Shown in pieces: positions 10,548 through 22,680 of a DNA stretch of 64,000 bases. Made by a program: the position numbers and the translations under genes. Within the stretch, counting starts at the first letter, position 1. The number at the start of each line of letters is the position of its first letter. Origin of the DNA: Atherinomorus stipes (lineage: Eukaryota; Chordata; Actinopteri; Atheriniformes; Atherinidae). The notes under the pieces are model-generated. The model made no database searches and had not been told where the DNA came from. It saw only the letters and a list, made by a program, of their open reading frames with translations. Location of the stretch: contig JALJCO010009114.1 of the NCBI GenBank assembly GCA_023101725.1, positions 434,001 through 498,000 of the forward strand, read 5' to 3'.

Positions 10548-12013
10548 GTCGGTTCATCAACTAGTGGGCAGTGCTGAGTTCAGAATTCACCTCTGCGCTC
10601 TGTCCGGTTGGTGGCAGTCATGTAAAGTTATTTACAATCACCCTGCACACCAGACATACTCTCAGCATTTCTACAGTCATTGTCCTCGTTATCTGTGTCT
10701 CAACTGGAGGTCTATGCACTGCGAAGTGTGGATTTATTGACTGCGTGCATTGCAGTAGCGCACCAAGTACTGTCCTATTTAGAAAGGATCAGAATCCACT
10801 CTACAAACCCACACTACCCACTGGACGGTAACGAAGGCTACTGGTGGTGTATCCTTCACACCCCCTTTCTTCCATAATTCATTGTGCACAACATAGCAGG
10901 GAATAAGCAGCAGAGGTTCAAGTGTAATATTTGGATATATTTGTGGATGTTTAAGTGCTAAATGAAGTGTTTACCAGCTAGAAACAACAGATTGTCTTTG
11001 TGGAAATTTTTTAAATTAGTTTTTACCTCAGAAAATGCATTTCTTTGACATCACCGAAAAGTGTTAACCAGTTAAATGGGTGTTAATGTCTCCGTTAACA
11101 ACAGATAAATGAAAAGGAATGAAAAGTATCTAAAGGAATTAGTGGAGAGAATGCCATCACTAGATAGCTATGAAATCTGCAGTTGCTAGGCAACTTGGAG
11201 CACTATGGGAAATTCTCATTGGCTAGGCTGTCCTGTTTCAGCAGCCTACCGCTTTGAAGGGCTGCTTCAGAGGCACGAACTATGTAGGACACTCCATAGC
11301 TTACATAGTCCACAAGCTCTGAAGGGTGCAGACCTCAAAATGAGACATACCTGTCCTTCTCCTTCCTGTTCTTCCTCCTCTTCTGTGGTTTGTTCTTTTA
11401 GCTGGTCACATGTCAGCTATACAGCTCAACACTACCCCCATGGTTTCTGGTGGTATCATTACATTTGCTGCATCAAGTGATGGCAGCACATAATTAAATC
11501 ACCACAAATATTTAAAGTAAACTGACATTTATCTGGGTAAAGCAGAGTCCCTGCTGGCGAATACAGCATGTGATGTGCTTCTATATGATGTTCTCCATCA
11601 ACACCATGTTCTTGATCATAATGCAGCATTTAAACAGCATCATTTCACCAACTGTCTACGTGGGTGATAATACTTGTCTTCCCAAACTGTCTGTTTTATG
11701 AAAAGAATATAAAAGTCATAAAACCACCAGATGTGGTGACAATGCAAAGTTAAATAGCTGAAGAAACACGGATAAAAACTTTGAGTAAGTTTTTCTCATC
11801 AGTGTTTTACAGCGTTGACTGAAGGCAAGGCAGGATCATCCGGCTATTTCTGGAAAGTACAGTTGGCATTTTGCTTTTACAAAACTTGCTTTAGTTTTTA
11901 CATTGTGTCCACTTTACTTGGAATAACCAGTTAATCTTGATAAACCAGTTTATGCGCTGTGATTGGATCCAGTAAATGTTTTTACAGAGGCGGAAATCAG
12001 TTTCCAATAGAGG
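10548..12013. other. Non-coding DNA without recognised repeats
   Basis: No credible gene. Open frames are short and lack family resemblance. Serine-rich reading at 11353-11400 comes from a TCCTTCCTC-type pyrimidine tract. Confidence 0.45.
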
Positions 12014-12080
12014 GAGCCCAGAATGGCTTCTTGTGTATCTCAGACATGGCGTTGGTCCGGTTGGCATGCCAGGCTGACCT
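12014..12080 (+). repeat. Dispersed repeat shared with 58207-58270
   Basis: Common order GAGCCCAGA, then GTATCTCAGACATGGCG, then GCATGCCAGGCTGA, against ACCCAGACTGACTTGCCGTG, ATCTCATACATGGCG and GCGTGCCAGGCTGA at 58.2 kb. Family not recognised. Confidence 0.6.
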
Positions 12081-12682
12081 TTAACACCTTTTATTTTCCA
12101 CTCCATGTCCCTGCATGGTCGCCCACCCAAAAAGTCCTAGACTTGTCTTTGTAGATTTGAGCAGAAAAAGTTGAAAGTTGGCTCTTTTTCAAAGTTAGTG
12201 ATGCAGAATCTAGCTGAGATCTCCACTGCTTCGTCTCTGAGGAGTAAAACTCACCAAAAGGTTTAGAGAAACTGAACAGATCTGATGCAGTGACTCGTTA
12301 ACATCACCTTGGCTTGTCGTTTTATTTCATCTTCCTTATAACCGATTCAAAATGCTGACTGACATCTCTGAATCACTTAAAAGGAGTAAATAAAGAAATC
12401 AGCTGTCGAAAATCTTTGATCATGACAGGTCTGATCAGAGCTCTGATGGACACGAGTTTTTGGTGTCTGGTGTTCTAAAGCAGAAAAAAAAACCCTTAGA
12501 AGTCTTAATGGACTCTATGCACAGCTTCACTACTTCCTGAACTTAAGGTTGCTCCGTTGTTTCCTGTCTTTCATTACCGGATGAACTGATTAATCCAGGT
12601 GTGCCTGACCTCAGTAACTGGCCAGACACATCTGGATTAATCAGTTCATCTAGTAATGAAAGGCAGGAGACAAAGGAGCTAC

Positions 12683-12900
12683 CTTAAAAGGATAACTTTC
12701 TTTTTTTTTTTCCAACCTGGACCTTATTTCTAGGAGTATATACACATGTACTTACTCACCGGTAAAATTTCTGTATCACTTTGAGTCCTTCGGAAGATAT
12801 TGCATTGAGTCGCCCTACGATGTACCTCCAGTATAATGGCAGAGACGGGGCAGCCACTATATAAGACATTATCTGCAGTAAAACTCCTTGATTTTCGCCA
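12683..12900 (+). mobile_element. Half-copy of a TTAA-type element (family 4)
   Basis: Begins TTAAAAGGATAACTTTC and then follows the left arm of 13306-13928: poly-T, CCAACCTGGACC, TTCTAG, ACTTACTCACC and CTTCGGAAGATATT. It decays after about 12850. There is no right arm. Confidence 0.65.
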
Positions 12901-13107
12901 AATACTTTTAGTAGAATGAACGAACGAGTACTGTTGTCCTGTGAGTTCAGATTTCGCTTTCCATTAGTTATCAGGGTGTTCTACACACTTTTCGGGGCGC
13001 GGTCACGATGCGCACTTCTGCAGTGCAGCTGAGAGGAGCAGCTCGCTACCCAGACAACAAAAACACAATTTGCAAAACTCGGAACTCCGAAACTAACCCC
13101 CCAGCCA

Positions 13108-13241
13108 TCTGTTGTTGTGTCCTTGGGAAAGATAACCTACTTAACCCTCCTTGCCTTCAGTGGGGGCACCACTGAATAATGGACCTTCTGTGAGCGCTTT
13201 GAGTGCCTTGAAAATCGGGATATAAATCTAATCCATTATTA
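13108..13241 (+). mobile_element. Retroposon (SINE/L2-type) tail fragment
   Basis: Reads TTGTTGTGTCCTTGGGAAAG, then CTTAACCC, GTGAGCGCTTTGAGTGCC and ATATAAATCTAATCCATTAT. This is the order of the common teleost retroposon tail that ends in a genome-specific ATTATT repeat. Truncated and diverged. Confidence 0.55.
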
Positions 13242-13305
13242 TGTACCGGGCTCAGTCCCAAACAGCCTAATTTAACCCCTGCAGGTGGTGACTGCAAAAG
13301 TGAAA

Positions 13306-13928
13306 TTAAAGGGGAAGTTCCCTTTTTTCCCCCAATCTGGACCTATTTTCTAGCATGAAATACATTCATTTACTCACCCAGATAGTTTTGGTGCAACTTG
13401 AATTCCTTCGGGAGATATTTAGATCCACTCGAGATCAGCGTATGTCCAATGCAGGTACTACCCAAAAAATTTGAATATCCTGAAAAAGTTCATGTATTTC
13501 TGTTGTTCAACTCAAAAGGTGCAATTTACATTTGTTTAGACAAATATGTGAATCAATATAGACATTTACTTGTTATGGTGTTGCATAATAGTGACGTCAA
13601 AGTCGCTGCAGTAAAAATGTCTGTAAATAAGGACGAATCCCCACAAAAAAGCCGCTTCGAGCTCACAGGGGGGTCCGACTGGTGGTAAAACATTGGTGAA
13701 ATGAAGGAGTTTGTGGCAGATAATGCCTTATTTAGAGGCTGCGCGTGGTTGCCCCATCACTTCCATTATATTGGACATACGTTGATCTGGAGTGGATCTA
13801 AATATCTCCTGAAGGAATTCAAGTTGCACCAAAACTGTGTGGGTGAGTAAATGAACTCATTTCATGCTAGAAAATCCTTTGTTTTTTTTGTTTTTTTTTT
13901 TTCAATCTGGACCCAACTTCCCCTTTAA
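13306..13928. mobile_element. Foldback MITE with TTAA at both ends (family 4)
   Basis: Left terminus TTAA-AGGGGAAGTT (13306) and right terminus AACTTCCCCT-TTAA (13928) mirror each other. The mirror extends about 150 bp: CAATCTGGACC, CATTTACTCACCCA, TTGGTGCAACTTGAATTCCT, GGAGATATTTAGATCCACTC and AACGTATGTCCAATATA-like blocks. No coding region. TTAA duplications with AGG ends fit the Kolobok type. Confidence 0.85.
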
Positions 13929-14777
13929 TAACAGCCTCACTATTTCTGGCACTTTTCATAGTAGTTGTAATAGAAAGAGCAGTGAAAGTACAGCATGAGA
14001 GTTAAGACAGCAATCCTGCTCCTATGGGAGCCAAAAGTGGCCATGTATGGATATTTTTCTAAACTCTGTTTTCTCAAGGACACAATGATTGCTTCCTTGA
14101 GATAAAATAATTTATCTTATGATCTTAAGATAAAAAATTAATTATCTTTTAGAAACAATGATCTTTGTGAATCGTCAGGAACGGATAACACATGTTCACC
14201 TTAACTTCTCTTTCACACATTCAAACAAATTGTGACATTTATTGAATAAATTTGGTGCTTCTGCTTTTTAAGCGCATCTCGGTCATCTCGTGATCTTGAG
14301 TAAACAAAACCTGTTATCTTGTGATAACCAATTACAGTGGGTCATTATCTTGATGAGCTTCATTAACTGGAGATAATGGAATAATTAAGTCATGATCTCT
14401 AGAGATAATGGCATCAAAAATAAATGATAGGAGGATTGACCGCTCTCGGCTTACATAGCATTGGAATTGTTTGTTTCCTGCATGGCTGCCACAGTCAAAC
14501 CATGAAGTTTGCACCACAGGATGGAAAGATCGAAAGGTGGGGAAGAACTTTTAGTTACAGTATCAAAGTAAAGCCTCCAAGTAAATGTGGACTCTGAAAA
14601 ACTGAGCTGAAAATAAGGTGTGTTTAGGTGTCACACACTTTCAATCACCATGGCTCCGCTCAAAATCCATCTGCTGAGCGTCCTCTGATTGCAGTTACTC
14701 AAAAAAATTTCTGTGCCTGGAGTTCTAAACACCGCAGTTTGCTCTTAACAGAAGTAAAAATATACGACAGTAATTGT

Positions 14778-14885
14778 ATTTATGGTCCGAGGGAATACTC
14801 TATTCTCATTGGCTGCAGGGTGTCTGTTAAAAAGTGTTTTAGGACACATAAAAAAAAATTCCGGGCTAATAGCCTTAGAAACCGT
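14778..14885 (+). mobile_element. Fragment of the ATACCATGGTC element family
   Basis: Shares ATTGGCTGCAGGGTGTCTGT, then TAAAAAG, TAGGACAC and GAAATTCC-like blocks with the left part of 31965-32474. Only the left part is present, and the terminal ACCATGGTC has decayed to TATGGTCC. Confidence 0.6.
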
Positions 14886-14914
14886 GGATAACAGCAATTT
14901 TACAATAGCGGAGG

Positions 14915-15562
14915 TAGGGGTAGATAAAAATATCGATTAAATCGATGCATCGCAATACTTCCCTGTGCAATCCGATATCAAATTGATAGATCCTCTGAAC
15001 TGATTCACCTTCTGAACAATTGGTACACAAAAATGGCAACTATTTTTTGTTTTCAGATGTTTTATTACCCAAAAGGTGACATAATACATATGTTCACATG
15101 GGCATGATAATATTCAAAAATCTACAACAGAGTTTCTACTTCTTATTTAATCTATATCGAAGCATTTAAAAAAATATATATATTGAATCTAATTGCAACC
15201 CAAACAATCAAAATCGAATTGAATCGTGAGTAGGGCTGGGAAAATATATCGATACACTGAAATATTGCGATATTTTCAGATGCAGATCTCATATAGATAT
15301 TTTAACATGTGATATTGATCTATTTTACTGATGAAATCTCGTGAGATTTCATCGTTATCTTACGAATTCTCGCAAGATTTTATGAAAGCCCACGAGATTA
15401 CGGAACTGAACGCCGAAATCTTGCAAGATTTCGTCAGTAAAATAGATTGATAACACATTTTTAAATATCGATATGTCCGCATATGAAAATATTGTGATAT
15501 TTCAGTGTATCGATATTCTTTCCCAGCCCTAATCGTGAGGTTCTTAACAAAAACCCAGCCCT
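14915..15562. mobile_element. hAT-like remnant, host of a nested insertion
   Basis: An A/T-rich sequence with ATCGATTAAATCGATGCATC on the left and, after the inserted element, AACCTC..., ending in AAACCCAGCCCT. The opposite ends TAGGGGTAG and AGGGCTGGG resemble hAT-type termini. It is interrupted at 15231 by a younger element flanked by duplicated ATCGTGAG. The outer ends are poorly preserved. Confidence 0.4.
15231..15531. mobile_element. hAT MITE with perfect 8-bp target duplication
   Basis: Flanked by ATCGTGAG at 15223-15230 and 15532-15539. The 301-bp element begins TAGGGCTGGGAAAATATATC and ends with the mirror, ATCGATATTCTTTCCCAGCCCTA-type. Nearly the whole element is an inverted repeat: TGAAATATTGCGATATTTTC against GAAAATATTGTGATATTTCA, and CTATTTTACTGATGAAATCT against its complement at 15425-15450. 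An 8-bp duplication with TAGGG ends is characteristic of hAT elements. No coding capacity. Confidence 0.93.
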
Positions 15563-16240
15563 CGCCGGACGGGTGTTTAAAGACACAACGTGAAGCAGAG
15601 TTTGTCCATCTGTCTGTCAGCAAAATGACTCAAAAATTAGAGAGCAGATTTGGATAAAAAATTTCAGGGAATGTTGTCAGTAGTATAATAAAGAACTGAT
15701 TAAATCTTTAGTCTTGATTGGTTCACCGTTTAGACCTAGTCTATGCTTACAGAGCACTTTTCTAAGTTTTGATTCTTTACATATCCAGGGGGGTTGATTT
15801 CACACCTGTCATTCAAAAACACACCCCTGGTGTCCAAATGTGCAAGTGCCACAGCACTAAGTGGAGGAGAGGTGATAAACCGGAGGAGGAAATGGCAGCT
15901 TTAGAAGAACCTAAAGAAACTTCTGTGATTTCTTGAGAAATCCTCTCACATACGGTTCACTTGAAGAAATGAGGATAAGTTTGACCAATGCAAACATGAT
16001 TAAAAAACAATCCAACAGTAGGAAAGTGAGCAAGGATGGAGTTAGAGCTGATTCGAATGAAGTTTATTTAACATTTGATGCTCTGCGTACAAACAGGATA
16101 AAAATCTGAATAAGTATAAAATACAAAAAGAAAAGAAAGTCAAAATCAGAAAAGAAAAAATTATGTAAAAATGGATCAACATATTTTTGAAGAGTTTTTT
16201 TGCCAGTACTTTCTAACATGTCATGTGATTTTAAACAGTC

Positions 16241-16352
16241 AGTCATTTTCTGTACCGCTTATCCAGTTCAGGGTCGCGGGGGTTGCTGGAGCCTATCCCA
16301 GCTATCATCAGGCGAGAGGCGGGGTACACCCTGGACAGGTCGCCAGTTTGTC
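16241..16352 (+). mobile_element. Common teleost retroposon fragment
   Basis: Contains CCGCTTATCCAGTTCAGGGT, CGCGGGGGTTGCTGGAGCC, TATCCCAGCT and GGCGGGGTACACCCTGGACA, then GGTCGCCAGT. This is a very widespread interspersed sequence in fish genomes. Its end is truncated at CAGTTTG. The exact class (LINE- or SINE-derived) is uncertain. Confidence 0.8.
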
Positions 16353-19300
16353 GATTTTAAACAACCTAATTTAATTTACTTGGACTTTAAAACTTAACCA
16401 AGCTGTAAAAGACCAATCTAAAGAAAAGCAACATCAGCTTGCGTCCTTGACTCCAAAGTCTTAAAAGTACCCGAGAAGCAGACAGTTTCATTCAGCCCGT
16501 GCGTGCAGGTCTGCATCTGTGCACATTGAAGAGGAGCATGCTTTGTTTATCAAAAACACCTTGTCCTCACTTTACATGCACATCCTCTTGCTCCGCAGTA
16601 ACCCACACTGCTGCGTACTCCAACCTGCAGGACCTCTCGCTGGTTGCATTTAATGGAAAAACCTCCAGTGTACAGGTCAATAATAAGCAGGCGTGTCTGT
16701 ATCTCTTTATAAATCTCAAACATATTGGACAGTGTCGAGCCTGCGATGCCGGGGCAACGCTACTTAAAAATACCGTTTGAGAGGATTTGATTCATGTGGA
16801 AGTGGTGAGCAAACACACATCTCAGACAGAAAATGTTGCAGCCGTGCTCCACCACATACTCAAATCCTGACGGCTGCCATGGACAAACAGCCATTTTCAG
16901 CTAAAAATATAACAATTCAATAGTTTTAGAACTTCTTCTGGAATTGGTTCAGAATCTTTAATGCTGCCTCGATTATATTAAAACTGCATCCCAACAGCAC
17001 TAGAAATATTGCCTTAGATATCTGAGGCAGGTTCTGTCTGCCTCAGATATTATGTTGCAGTTTATTAATCTTCAGCTTGTAACGCGCAAATTTGTGCTCA
17101 AGTTTACAGAGCGCAAAAAAAAGTTGCCCTTATCCACATTTAAACGGTCACAATATGACAGCATAATGATTTATGTAACAGCTCTTAAATCAGCAAAAAG
17201 ACACTGATATTTACCCATCACACTGGGATAAACTGTCACATTAGATGTGTTTGTAATGCTTTGTGTGCTTCCAGGTTTGTGTGTTAAGGTGTCATGAGAT
17301 GCATCAGCTGAGAGAGAGTGTCACTCGTTGTCAGAGAGCCCAGAATTTGTAGTGGCTTTCCTCCAGACGCTGCAGCGTGGTAGTGAAAGTACAGCAGATA
17401 CTGTGCAAAAGTCGCTCATTAAATTTTCATAGTCTGCACCTTAATGATGCGATGTACTCTGTATTTTGCATGAACTTACAAGTCATTCAAGTCAATGACT
17501 TAACTTCCCACAAAAGGAGTTTCATGGGTTCAAGCAGAGGTGGCAGCAGATATTTATAGCAGTACAACTGCTTGTTTTACTTCATTATTAGTGACTTTAA
17601 AAGGATAAACGGAGAAAAAAAAAAAAACATTTTTCCGAAGCTCTCAAACGGAAGAGGTTTAGCAATTGCTAAGCTACGGTTGCTATGGTACGGAATAATT
17701 AGAGTGTGTGCACGAGGGTGTGACTCAGCACTATCAGTGTACGAATGGAAGCCAGTGAATAAACATTAAGAGGATGTGAAATAAAGCATTGTTCATGCAG
17801 CTGCTGCCTCCGTGGAGTAAGTGGCCTTTGCCAGCATCTCAATTCTATTCCCGTTCAAGACTGTCCAAGGAAAAAGGAGGCAAAAAGACCAGAAACCAGC
17901 TTTTATGGCTGCTTATATAAATGCAGATGAGGAATCCAGAGTCCTTAAAATGTGTGTTAAAAACGGTGAGTATACCCGCCAGATAAGATGCAGGGGTTTG
18001 TGCTTTGAGCTGTGAGAAAGCACAGCTTTCTTCACAGAGTTGGTATATTTAGCAGAGATTAAAACCATGTGATGCAACAGCAACACAAATGCTTGAAAGA
18101 TGCACTGTTTTGTGACATGGTGAGGTTCGGTGTGCGTTTCATTCAAAGGAGAGCACGCAGATTCCACACAGCAGCAGGTGAAATTAAAAGATGAGTCATT
18201 GGGGCGCTGGTATGCAGAGCCTTTCCACGTTCCTGCTGGATACTTCAGCTCCAGCATCGCAGTCTTGAGACGCGTCATCTATATGAAGACAGTGATTTCT
18301 TAAGCTACATCCTACTTCTCATTTTAGGATGAATATCCTCTCCAACATTACATTTTACTTAATGGTATGTGAGAATTTATGCCGCTGAGGATTATGTAAT
18401 AACCACCCAGTGATTCTGTGGCTCCAAACATCCATCATTCGCTGTGATCCAGTTTAAACACTACTGGGCTTTGGCAGCAAAGCAGCAATAAAAGCAACTT
18501 GACATTGTGCAGTCACATGATTCCCCGTCTACAAAACTCGTTCTGTGTCAGCTCAGCGCTGGAGGAATAAATCTCGACGAGCGTTTGCAGAGATTTCAAA
18601 CTTTTACTGCATTCGTTTCCCCCTACCATGGCAACAGCACGAGCTGTGTGGAGTGAGGTGTGTTGGTCAGTACCTATCAGGCCTCGGGATCATCTTCAAG
18701 AAAGCACCATGTACTTTAGCAGAGCCTAATGGAGATCCACCGATGCGTGACCCGATCGATAAGTGAGACACAGACTCGAGGTTGGAGTATTACTGATTTC
18801 TTTGTATTTATCCATCTAATTTTGCTCGCGGCTACCAATGTGTCAATGTCAAGTTTGCTACTGGGAGGCTCGGGGAAAAAAAAGTAAGATTCAGCCAGTT
18901 TCAGGTCACATGGGGTGATGCTCTGGACTTCAAAACTGTGAGCAGCACAAGAGAAAACTGCCTGAGGCAGTGTGGTGCAAAGCCTCAGATTATACCCTGG
19001 TGGAGATGCAAATTGGCCAGTGGGGTGTTTAACTCCTTCATTGATTGGTTCATGTTCGTATGAGTCTACTGAAAATACAAGTACATGTAATTCACAATGG
19101 ACAGAGCTCATAGATGGACATGGAGCAGTGTTTCTAAAACAGTGTGTGCAGAGCCGTCACTTCACACATTGTGATGAAACCAGATTCATACAAAAAACAG
19201 ATTAAAGTCAGTTTAACTGGATATTTGTGGAATTTCAAAAGCAATTCTTAAAAAATACAGTTTCAACACTGGACTATAAATCTTCTAGCTATCCGTTATA

Positions 19301-19689
19301 CTGGAAATGGTTTCAGGTTGTCATGCCAACCACCAGAGCTCAACAAAGCTCATTATTTTCATTTAGAGTTATTTAAAAGGATGCACTGCAATCCAATTTT
19401 CCAAAAGAAAATTTGATTAATATTTTATAAACTTCAGGAAAAGAAAAAAAAAGAAGAAACTGGAGCAAATTAGAAACCATTTAACACCTTTTACTGAACA
19501 GATGCCAGCGAATTTTTAGCAGAAGGAATTACAGGTAAAACTTTACAAAATGGAACACCTTATCGACAGTTACATACAGACTACTTTAATAGGTACTATA
19601 CCGACTCATGGGTTGACAAGTAGGTACTAGATACATACTAGTTCCTGAGGAGTTTCAAGTAACTAAACTTATTTTTTGTCCAGTTATCT
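16353..19689. other. Unique-looking non-coding DNA
   Basis: About 3.3 kb without paired repeats or a credible exon. A-run at 17613-17626. The longest open frames do not resemble a known family. Confidence 0.45.
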
Positions 19690-19690
19690 T

Positions 19691-20004
19691 GTTAAAGGTA
19701 CATTATGTAAGAATTACTGACATCTAGTGGTACAGATAAGTGTTTGAAGTCATTTAAAAGAAAACATCTTTTCTTTTTCATCGTTTTGTCCTTTCAGGGA
19801 CACCATAGTAAAAATGGTGGAACACATATGGCAGACTCCATATGTGAACCCACAGCAGGTAGATATAAATGACTTATTCTAAGAGAATAAACATATAACA
19901 GCTATTCTAGTGAAGCGATTACACATCAATGGAAACAGTTGTGAATTATATATTACATTTTTCTGATACTGACCTTTGGTTTTCTTACATACTGTACCTT
20001 TAAC
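19691..20004. mobile_element. MITE with TTAA at both ends (family 5)
   Basis: Left G-TTAA-AGGTACATTATGTAAG and right CTTACATACTGTACCT-TTAA-C are near-perfect inverted repeats about 314 bp apart. The interior has ATCTAGTGGTACAGATAAG and CATATGGCAGACTCCATATG and does not encode protein. Its right flank touches the start of a hAT-like element at 20005. Confidence 0.85.
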
Positions 20005-20331
20005 TAGGGCTGGGCATTTAATTGAAAAGTAATTGAAACAGACATTCAGAACAGTCAATGTAATCTTGCTCATGTCAATTATTTCTCTTAGCAATATTTA
20101 AAAATATTCATTAGATGACCATATATGCAGTACATCGTTAAACTGTGTGCTTCCTTTCACTTATTTCTGAATCAATGAAATCAAAAAGTTATTTTATTTG
20201 CAGCAAATACTTTCAGTAAGCTATGAGGACTAAAAACAAAACGACACTGAAATAATTGCCAATGAATCGTAATCGAGGCAACATGTTCAGTTAATCGTGA
20301 TTTTGATTTGAGGTCGTATCGCCCAGTTCTA
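20005..20331. mobile_element. hAT-like non-autonomous element
   Basis: Left end TAGGGCTGGGCATTTAATTG and right end in reverse complement TAGAACTGGGCGATACGACC. Internal ATTGCC...AATCGTAATCGAGGC is typical of teleost hAT remnants. Flanking octamers CCTTTAAC and TAATTAAC agree at only 5 of 8 positions, so a target duplication is uncertain. Confidence 0.65.
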
Positions 20332-20476
20332 TAATTAACCTATAAGCCCCTAATAAGGCTGAGTTTTTCACCAGTAAGGACTGAACCTATTACCCCCGGA
20401 TTAGTTTTTGATGGGTTCTGAATTACAGAACAGGATCTTTAACTATAATTAAGACCCAGGAAGGCGGCATGGAACA

Positions 20477-20951
20477 AAGGTTATTATAGTCAACTAAAAC
20501 TAAAGAAAAAATGAAAACTAAAATTGAAAAAACATTTAACTGAAATAAAAATGAAAATGAGTTTTTGAAAATGATAACTGAAACTGTATTGTCTTTTAAA
20601 AAATATTAACTAAAACCATCTAAAATTATTGCAAAAACATCCTGTTAGTTTTTGTAAATTTATTCAATACATAAGCTTTTTGGGTTGATATGAAATTATT
20701 TCTATTTACTTTGCTTTTATTTCAAGTGACTGATGATTTTGAATGTCACACCAGACATACCTATAATTTAGTAAAAAATAATCCTCAAAAACTAAGACTG
20801 AAACTAATAAAAACTAAACTATTTTCCTCCCCCAAAAAATAAAATAAACTAGGAAATCTGCTCAAAAAACTAACTGAACTGAAAAACAAAATGTCAAAAA
20901 TGAATAAAAACTGAAACTAAATTAAAAATCCACAACTATTATAACCTTTTC
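20477..20951. mobile_element. Short inverted-repeat element rich in ACTAAAACT
   Basis: Ends AAGGTTATTATAGTCAACTA and (reverse complement) AAAGGTTATAATAGTTGTGG. TGGAACA occurs at 470-476 and 952-958 of the 20-kb block, suggesting a 7-8 bp duplication. The interior is a long run of imperfect AACTAAAA units. Confidence 0.65.
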
Positions 20952-21039
20952 TGGAACATTAGGAAAAGTTGTTTTTTGTTATTCTTAATTTTTTGTTTTA
21001 GATGCATATTTATTTAGTTGTTCACTGGAGAGCATAATG

Positions 21040-21356
21040 GTTTGCAGAGGCACCAGTGTTGCACCAAACCTGTTATTTCTACCAGTTTCATTCATTTTTT
21101 AAATCTTAATGCTGTTTTTCTTTTTAATGTGTAAGCTGCTTTTATAGATACTTGGTAAACTTATTTTAAGCGAGAGTGTAAGATTGTGCATACTGTAGGT
21201 TGGGGGTGTTAAAAAAAACAGGCATTCAAATGTCATGTGATTGAAAAGTCATTTTTTATGGTTACGTTTGTACATGTGTTGTATGTCTGATCTTGTACTG
21301 GAATGATTTGCCCCTTGGGGACTTACACATTTTCCTGAATCTTGAATAAAAACATA
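21040..21356 (+). mobile_element. Possible LINE 3' tail
   Basis: T-rich sequence with GCTGCTTTTATAGATACTTGG, then GATTTGCCCCTTGGGGACTT and an AATAAA-containing end (CTTGAATAAAAACATAA). This resembles the tails of fish LINEs, but I could not find a second copy here. Confidence 0.3.
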
Positions 21357-21937
21357 ACGTGGGGGAAGGAAATTGGGGGACAGTGTGTGAATTTATGAAG
21401 GCAAACTTTCCAGCGTGTTTGAGTTTTCCAACCACACGGACTCAGAGATGAGCTGCTGGCTGAAGTTATTGCAGGCCAATTAACTCATGATGTTTGCAGC
21501 TCTGCACAGCATCAGTTTGGATGTGAGGATGGCAGCCACTGCAGCCGTCACCAGGCCGCTAAATTCATTTTTCTGATCACCAGCTCATGCGGTTGGTAGA
21601 TTAAACTTACCAGTCACTCAGAATTTCCACTGGCCCAGACTAATATCAGGGAAAGCGAATGAAAACCAGACTTTAAAGTGTTTTTTAGTGTCTATGTAAT
21701 TATTTTCACATTTTGTTTTTATTTACTGTTAATTTATTAAATATTTATTATCTTTTATTTTATTACTTTTGTCTTTTTTTTCCCCAAATTCTTACTGGAT
21801 TTATTTTGTTTTTCGTATTATTTTGAATCGAGTCAGGCATTAAGGGGTTCATCTAAAGTCCTTCTTTGGCTTTTTAACAAAAGGTAAAAAAAAAAAAAAG
21901 ACATTCATTAATGTAATAGGCAACATACATGACAGTG

Positions 21938-22680
21938 AGTGCATTTACATGGTGCTATTTTGATCCTATCAAACGCCAATCAGAATAAAAATGCGTCATA
22001 TAAACATGTCAGCTGATCCGGTCGGCCTCGATTTGAAAGAATTTAATTCGATCGAGAGGGGTGGTTTAAACCTTTTTACGATCCGATCAGCAGGAAAAAA
22101 TGAGCATGTAAACACTCATTCCGATCATTTCTGTGGAGTTTTCTCTCTGCGCATGCTTGAACCACGTGGGGGCTGCGTGACGTCGCAGATTCAGGGAAGA
22201 CGGAAAACTGTGCTGTAAGGCAACCTCAGATAGCAAATGGACGACGCTGCGGATCCGCGGCAGCTGCACTGTTCGCCACGAATCCGCCTCGTGGAGTATG
22301 GCAGTCCGCTTGCACAGCAGAACGGATCTGCTGATAATCTGCGCTCTGACTGGAAGTTCTGTGAGGTGGAACACAGGCAGACCTAAAACTGTAGCTGCAC
22401 CTTTGCCCCGGATCCGTCATAGATGATTTGCTTCAGCCGCAGGTCCAGTACAGACCAGTTATAAGGCTGGATTTTTTTTTAATCCCCACTGAAAGAGTTA
22501 ATGTTGAGCTTACAAACTAGGGGCCATTGCGTATGTCAAAAGCATTATGAACTATCTGTCCATCAAGTAAATACAACCGATTGGATCGCTTTCCCCCTGC
22601 CCATGTAAATACGTCAGCTGGAAGCTTCGATTGGAAAGATTTCAATCAGATAGATGAATTATTGTCCATGTAAACGTAGT
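21938..22680. mobile_element. Inverted-repeat element with GTTTACATGG ends, copy 1
   Basis: Left AGTGCATTTACATGG and right CCATGTAAACGTAGT mirror each other. The interior carries TCGATTTGAAAGAATTTAAT and GAAAGATTTCAATCAGATAG-type blocks, and a GC-rich stretch at 22225-22430 with several GGATCCG and ATCCGC motifs that may be a further insertion. Confidence 0.6.
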
